DNA of 9,985 nt from Verrucomicrobia bacterium UBA1412. Lineage in GTDB: Bacteria > Verrucomicrobiota > Verrucomicrobiia > Limisphaerales > UBA1412. Location of the stretch: contig DBPU01000033.1 in NCBI GenBank assembly GCA_002305615.1, positions 1-9,985 on the forward strand, given 5' to 3'. This document shows positions 7,421 to 9,985 of this stretch, piece by piece; within the stretch, counting starts at the first letter, position 1; every line of letters begins with the position of its first letter. Below the pieces are notes generated by a model, which saw nothing but the letters and a program-made list of their open reading frames with translations, was not told where the DNA came from and made no database searches. The translations under genes were made by a program, and so were the position numbers.

Positions 7421-7794
7421 GATTGAGTATCTCCTTCCGTCATAACGGTATCTTCGTGTTCATAAGGGGGTGTGCAGCAGCAGAGGAATTGGAGCGGCTC
7501 TTCGCCCGTATTCCATATCTTGTGAACATCGCCCGGCAGCATCCCGATGGCATCCCCGGGGCCGATATCGCGGTTCTCACCATTGACCCGGATTCTTCCC
7601 CTGCCCTTCTCAATATAATAAATCTCCTCGGTCCGAGGGTGATAATGCTCCTCGGTCGACTGGCCCGGATAGACGGTCGCCTGAGCCAAACTCTGGGCGG
7701 CAATCCCGGAATTCCGATAGGCCATGATCTCCCGAATTTCGGAGCTATCCTTCGTGATGAAGGCCGGCACTTCGTTCACATTTCTGACTTCCAT
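7417..7794 (-). CDS. Small single-domain cupin protein
   Basis: The 125-aa cytoplasmic protein shows both cupin motifs. Motif 1 is GQSTEEHYHPRTEEIYYIEKG with metal-ligand candidates His50, His52 and Glu57. Motif 2 is GDAIGMLPGDVHKIWN with His91. All four metal ligands are present, so a metal-dependent enzyme or sugar/ligand-binding role is possible. Its closest general type is the mannose-6-phosphate isomerase-like cupins, but function is not determined. A CCC run (105-107) follows the barrel. I chose the ATG at 7794: the open frame continues to 8106, but that extension would be translated across the complement of a tRNA gene. There is no ribosome binding site, and the predicted promoter is very close. 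Its stop overlaps the GH43 start by 4 bp, so the two are probably co-expressed. Confidence 0.85.
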   Translation of the reverse strand: MEVRNVNEVPAFITKDSSEIREIMAYRNSGIAAQSLAQATVYPGQSTEEHYHPRTEEIYYIEKGRGRIRVNGENRDIGPGDAIGMLPGDVHKIWNTGEEPLQFLCCCTPPYEHEDTVMTEGDTQS

Positions 7795-7808
7795 AACTAA
7801 CGCAACGT

Positions 7809-7837
7809 ATTCTAACCCAATTACCCCCGTGAGGCAA
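7809..7837 (-). promoter_or_regulatory. Promoter of the cupin-GH43 unit
   Basis: On the minus strand TTGCCT (7837-7832; 4/6) and TAGAAT (7814-7809; 5/6) are separated by 17 bp. Transcription would begin around 7802, only about 5-9 bases before the cupin ATG. This agrees with the missing ribosome binding site and suggests a nearly leaderless mRNA. Confidence 0.45.
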
Positions 7838-7857
7838 GGAGAGCCCGGATAAAGACG

Positions 7858-7884
7858 AAAAAAAGCTGGATTTTCGGGCTTTTT
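7858..7884 (-). terminator. A/T-flanked hairpin, likely terminator between the yhfC-like gene and the cupin unit
   Basis: AAAAAGC (7860-7866) and GCTTTTT (7878-7884) form a perfect 7-bp stem with an 11-base loop, preceded by further A residues so that the minus-strand RNA ends in U7. Only two pairs are G-C. A competing 6-bp GC-rich pairing (AGCCCG 7842-7847 with CGGGCT 7875-7880) would act on the plus strand. On the minus strand it sits just before the cupin promoter, a sensible place to stop transcripts arriving from the membrane protein gene across the tRNA. Confidence 0.4.
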
Positions 7885-7896
7885 GACACAATTACG

Positions 7897-7935
7897 CCCG
7901 GTGCCGGACCGGGAAAGAGAGACACTTCCGGCCGG
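7897..7935. repeat. GC-rich short palindromes upstream of the tRNA promoter
   Basis: CCCGGT (7897-7902) and ACCGGG (7908-7913) form a perfect 6-bp inverted repeat with a 5-base loop, and CCGGCCGG (7928-7935) is self-complementary. They lie between the divergent cupin and tRNA promoters. They could be binding sites or chance GC-rich symmetry. Confidence 0.3.
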
Positions 7936-7962
7936 TTCGGAGTTATTTTTTCCTGTTTTGTG

Positions 7963-7990
7963 TTGCAATAAAAAGGGAGTGGAGTAGAAT
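7963..7990 (+). promoter_or_regulatory. Promoter of tRNA-Asn
   Basis: TTGCAA (7963-7968; 4/6 to the -35) and TAGAAT (7985-7990; 5/6 to the -10) are separated by 16 bp. Predicted transcription starts near 7997, giving a 5' leader of about 34 bases before the mature tRNA. The -10 hexamer is identical to that proposed for the divergent cupin promoter. Confidence 0.5.
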
Positions 7991-8001
7991 GTTTGCCCAT
8001 T

Positions 8002-8019
8002 GGCCCCCGAGAGGGAGCC
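8002..8019 (+). other. Tetraloop hairpin in the tRNA-Asn 5' leader
   Basis: GGCCCCC (8002-8008), a GAGA loop of the GNRA type, and GGGAGCC (8013-8019) form a stem of six G-C pairs with one C-A mismatch. It lies between the predicted transcription start and the mature 5' end at 8031, so it would be part of the RNase P leader. The role is unknown. Confidence 0.35.
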
Positions 8020-8030
8020 TGAAACCTGGT

Positions 8031-8105
8031 TCCAGAATAGCTCAATGGTAGAGCAATCGGCTGTTAACCGATGGGTTGTAGGTTCGAGCCCTACTTCTGG
8101 AGCCA
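8031..8105 (+). tRNA. tRNA-Asn (anticodon GTT)
   Basis: A complete cloverleaf can be drawn by eye. The acceptor stem is TCCAGAA (8031-8037) with TTCTGGA (8095-8101). The D-stem is GCTC (8040-8043) with GAGC (8051-8054), and the anticodon stem is ATCGG (8056-8060) with CCGAT (8068-8072). The loop CTGTTAA puts anticodon GTT at 8063-8065. The variable loop has 5 bases, and the T-stem GTAGG/CCTAC encloses TTCGAGC. All four stems pair perfectly. The discriminator is G8102 and CCA (8103-8105) is encoded. A T5 run follows directly and may help end transcription. Confidence 0.97.
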
Positions 8106-8158
8106 TTTTTGTTTCCCCCCCCCTTCTTCCTCTTCTTTAAAACGATTCCTCTTACTCA

Positions 8159-9307
8159 CTACGCTCTACGCTCTTTTGGCCAGGCTTTGGATAGGAAGAT
8201 TAATAAGGCGATGCTGATGAGGACAAAGGGGAGAAATGCGAGCTCAGGGATCCAGGGATTCATCGCGGCCTGCCCTTTGGAGAGAAGGAAAAGGGCTGCA
8301 ACGGTGTCCAGGCCCGTCATGAGAATAAAGCCCCAGAGAGCCCAGCGCGGACGTTGAGCCGCCACGGCGAAGAATACCATTGCACGGGATGAGGCATGGC
8401 AGAGAAGCGCGAGGATACGCTCCACCGCCGGCAAGACCATCAGTGAGACGGAGCCTGCCGCTGCGGCTTGCTGCCCGGATGCCAGCGATGCCAACGCCAC
8501 CACCAGCCCCAGAATGATGGCCTCAAACGCTCCGGCACCGATTCCCACTGCGATTGCCCGCTCAGAATTCTGCGATAGAAACGCCCACCGTTTTGCCGCC
8601 AGGATCGTTACCCCGATCTCGAATACACCGGTGAGGAGCCCGACATAGAGCGCACCCGCTACCCATGCCGCAGGTTCGGGCAGCGCCCTGTTAATGGCCT
8701 GAAGGATTGATTTATTGAAAGCAAAGGCCCAACCGAATTTCAGGGCGACACCCACGGCCCAGAGCGCAGCGCCGATGCCAAAATAGGTCCAGGCAACGCG
8801 TGTTCGTCTCCGCCAAAAGAGAAGAGCAAGCGCTCCGACCAGAACCATCAATTTGCCGGTAATGATTGCCGATGAATTCAGGCGCGAAGAATGGTTGCCG
8901 TCGTGAATGGCAAGCGTCCAGGTGCCGATGGCTTGTTCTGCACGGATCTCAGCCAGGTATCGGCCCGGGGGAAAGTGCTCCTCCTCTTTCGGACCTGCCT
9001 GGGAGAATATTTTCCCTGCGGAATCGACAATGACAACGCCATCCGGGCGAATGAGCCGGAAATGAACGATGCCGGTCTGAAGCTTCACATGTATTCTATA
9101 CTTGAGCTGGGCGTCGGAACCGCTCACCTCAAAAGGGAGTTGCTGGAGGTCGCTCACCGGTTCAGGCCCCAGCGTGCGCGAGGCGTTCATGTAGACCTTA
9201 CCCCGACCTAAAAAGAACGAAGCAATAACGACGGCGACAATAAGCCATGAAATCAAAACCCATTTGCGCCTAAAGCCGCGGCGGCAGGTTGTTTGCTCAT
9301 CATTCAC
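8159..9307 (-). CDS. YhfC-like putative intramembrane metalloprotease with an exported beta-rich N-terminal domain
   Basis: The 382-aa membrane protein has an N-terminal membrane segment (about 15-34) and an exported region (about 40-148) predicted to be beta-rich. That region has a GRYLAEI strand and a GTWTLAIHDG segment like the end of proprotein-convertase P-domains or similar beta-sandwiches. It is followed by roughly seven or eight transmembrane helices (from about 150 to 373). The C-terminal part resembles the YhfC/PF10086 family of putative membrane peptidases: GVFEIG (Glu230), GAGAFEAIILG (Glu262), and ERILALLCHASSRAMV (Glu296, Arg297, His304), where Glu and His may bind metal. The start is GTG; no in-frame ATG occurs before residue 40. 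A hairpin directly abuts the start. The gene converges on tRNA-Asn, and its stop is 53 bp from the tRNA end. Protease activity and substrate are unproven. Confidence 0.72.
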   Translation of the reverse strand: MNDEQTTCRRGFRRKWVLISWLIVAVVIASFFLGRGKVYMNASRTLGPEPVSDLQQLPFEVSGSDAQLKYRIHVKLQTGIVHFRLIRPDGVVIVDSAGKIFSQAGPKEEEHFPPGRYLAEIRAEQAIGTWTLAIHDGNHSSRLNSSAIITGKLMVLVGALALLFWRRRTRVAWTYFGIGAALWAVGVALKFGWAFAFNKSILQAINRALPEPAAWVAGALYVGLLTGVFEIGVTILAAKRWAFLSQNSERAIAVGIGAGAFEAIILGLVVALASLASGQQAAAAGSVSLMVLPAVERILALLCHASSRAMVFFAVAAQRPRWALWGFILMTGLDTVAALFLLSKGQAAMNPWIPELAFLPFVLISIALLIFLSKAWPKERRA

Positions 9308-9334
9308 GGGCGAGAGTATGCTCTCCGTTGCCCG
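9307..9334 (-). promoter_or_regulatory. Bulged hairpin abutting the GTG start of the YhfC-like gene
   Basis: CGGGC (9307-9311) pairs with GCCCG (9330-9334), and GAGAG (9312-9316) pairs with CTCTC (9321-9325) around a 4-base loop, with a 4-base bulge on one side. In the minus-strand RNA the last paired base is the G of the start codon. The only purine-rich ribosome-binding-like stretch (GGAGAG) is inside the stem. This could limit translation initiation. Folding is judged by eye only. Confidence 0.4.
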
Positions 9335-9337
9335 CTA

Positions 9338-9367
9338 ATTACAAACAAAACATGCAGCCGATTTCAG
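9338..9367 (-). promoter_or_regulatory. Weak promoter candidate for the YhfC-like gene
   Basis: On the minus strand CTGAAA (9367-9362; 4/6) and TGTAAT (9343-9338; 5/6) are spaced 18 bp apart. Transcription would start near 9331, placing the start-codon hairpin at the very 5' end of the mRNA. Spacing and -35 match are only fair. Confidence 0.28.
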
Positions 9368-9408
9368 GCGCCTTGTTGCCTCAAAACCGGAGAACCGAAT
9401 CTTTCCTG

Positions 9409-9436
9409 TTTACTTTCTCACTGAAGGGTTTAAAAT
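9409..9436 (+). promoter_or_regulatory. Promoter candidate for the esterase gene
   Basis: TTTACT (9409-9414; 4/6) and TAAAAT (9431-9436; 5/6) are separated by 16 bp. Transcription from about 9443 would leave a leader of about 30 bases before the ATG at 9474. It would exclude the alternative in-frame ATG at 9435, which overlaps the -10. Confidence 0.38.
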
Positions 9437-9473
9437 GCCTCCGCTTTTAGCACTAATCTTACTTAAGAATATT

Positions 9474-9985
9474 ATGAAAAAACTATTCCTCTTATTGAGC
9501 GCGGCGATGATGATCGTGCTTCAGAACGGAGCATCGGCGCAAACCGGAACGGTTCAGGATGAGCTCACCATGAAGAGCGAAATCCTCAACATGGATCGCA
9601 AATACGCGATTTATCTTCCTCCCGATTATCAGACCTCGAAGCGCAAATACCCGGTCCTCTATCTTCTGCATGGAGCCGGGGACGATCAATCGGGCTGGGT
9701 ACAGTTCGGCGAAGTGCTGCACATTGCCGATAAAGCGATCAACGAAGGCAAAGCCACCCCGATGATTATCGTGATGCCCGATGCCAACAGCGTCCGGCGC
9801 GGTTATTTCAACGACCTCAAGGGCGAATACCGCTACGAGGATTATTTCTTTAATGAGCTGATCCCCTTCATCGAAAAGATCTATCGGGTCCGCTCCGAAA
9901 AACGCTACCGTGCAATCTCCGGGCTTTCCATGGGCGGCGGCGGCACCTTCATCTATGCGATGCATCATCCTGAACTCTTCGCAGC
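9474..9985 (+). CDS. Secreted esterase D/feruloyl-esterase-like alpha/beta hydrolase (3'-partial)
   Basis: The frame runs off the right edge, leaving 170 full codons. A signal peptide (MKKLFLLL, a hydrophobic core, likely cleavage at ASA-Q, 22/23) is followed by an alpha/beta-hydrolase fold of the Esterase_D (PF00756) type. Visible features are YAIYLPPDY, YPVLYLLHGAGDD with the oxyanion-region HG, IIVMPDA, and the nucleophile elbow GLSMGG with Ser152. The catalytic Asp and His lie beyond the window. Such enzymes hydrolyse feruloyl, acetyl or other carbohydrate esters, and the substrate here is unknown. An upstream in-frame ATG at 9435, preceded by GAAGGG six bases away, would add 13 mostly hydrophobic residues. 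I preferred 9474 for its canonical signal peptide, though its own ribosome binding site is poor. The gene diverges from the YhfC-like gene across 166 bp. Confidence 0.87.
   Translation, partial: MKKLFLLLSAAMMIVLQNGASAQTGTVQDELTMKSEILNMDRKYAIYLPPDYQTSKRKYPVLYLLHGAGDDQSGWVQFGEVLHIADKAINEGKATPMIIVMPDANSVRRGYFNDLKGEYRYEDYFFNELIPFIEKIYRVRSEKRYRAISGLSMGGGGTFIYAMHHPELFA

Noticed and set aside
7883..7888. Perfect TTGACA upstream of the tRNA
   Set aside because: No -10-like sequence lies 15-19 bp downstream, and it is formed partly by the T-tract of the adjacent hairpin.
7795..8106. N-terminal extension of the cupin frame (about 104 residues)
   Set aside because: It is translated from the complement of tRNA-Asn and a promoter-rich spacer, and it has no domain features.
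8115..8123. C9 run after the tRNA as a possible phase-variation tract
   Set aside because: It is outside any coding frame and not placed between promoter elements, so slippage would have no obvious effect.
9492..9968. Minus-strand open frame opposite the esterase
   Set aside because: It is a shadow of the esterase coding frame, which has a clear signal peptide and GLSMGG motif.
1..9985. Mobile elements, CRISPR arrays, defence islands, phage genes
   Set aside because: No transposase or integrase frames, no regularly spaced repeats and no target duplications were seen; the tRNA shows no adjoining duplicated 3' end.

Overview
The window looks like ordinary chromosomal DNA from a Gram-negative bacterium. 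Genes are tightly packed and GC content is moderate, with AT-rich spacers. Three proteins carry export signals ending in an AQ or SAQ-like junction, and one has a clear twin-arginine (Tat) signal. A hybrid kinase with a fused periplasmic binding domain, a GH43-type secreted glycosidase and a secreted esterase suggest an organism that senses and degrades organic polymers. The phylum cannot be fixed from this sequence. A PVC-type (Verrucomicrobiota/Lentisphaerota-like) or other little-cultured lineage is my guess, held at low confidence. There are no insertion sequences, phage genes, CRISPR arrays or integration sites.

Layout from left to right. Positions 1-2147 (+) hold the 3' part of a hybrid sensor histidine kinase whose start lies outside the window. 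Positions 2348-3211 (+) are truA. A run of minus-strand genes then extends from 7794 down to 3256: a small cupin, a secreted GH43-like glycosidase (4-bp overlap with the cupin), a Tat-exported alkaline phosphatase behind its own promoter, an Mrp/ApbC-type iron-sulfur carrier ATPase 40 bp further on, and a SufT-like DUF59 protein (4-bp overlap with mrp). This run ends in a strong hairpin terminator that overlaps the last codons of the convergent truA gene. Upstream of the cupin, on the plus strand, is tRNA-Asn(GTT) with an encoded CCA. Converging on it is a minus-strand membrane protein of the YhfC putative intramembrane protease type with an extra exported beta-rich domain. Diverging from that gene, at the right edge, is the 5' part of a secreted esterase D-type hydrolase.

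How the genes may work together: the cupin/GH43 pair forms one translationally coupled unit, plausibly for carbohydrate use. The phosphatase could share a transcript with mrp and sufT, and the latter two form a coherent iron-sulfur assembly pair. The kinase, truA and the tRNA appear to be independent housekeeping or sensing units.

I found no convincing new multi-gene system. The points most worth a second look are the YhfC-like protease with a P-domain-like ectodomain, the inverted repeat covering the phosphatase promoter, the Mrp protein without its usual CxxC motif, the cysteine substitutions around the phosphatase active site, and a hairpin that ends exactly on the start codon of the protease gene.
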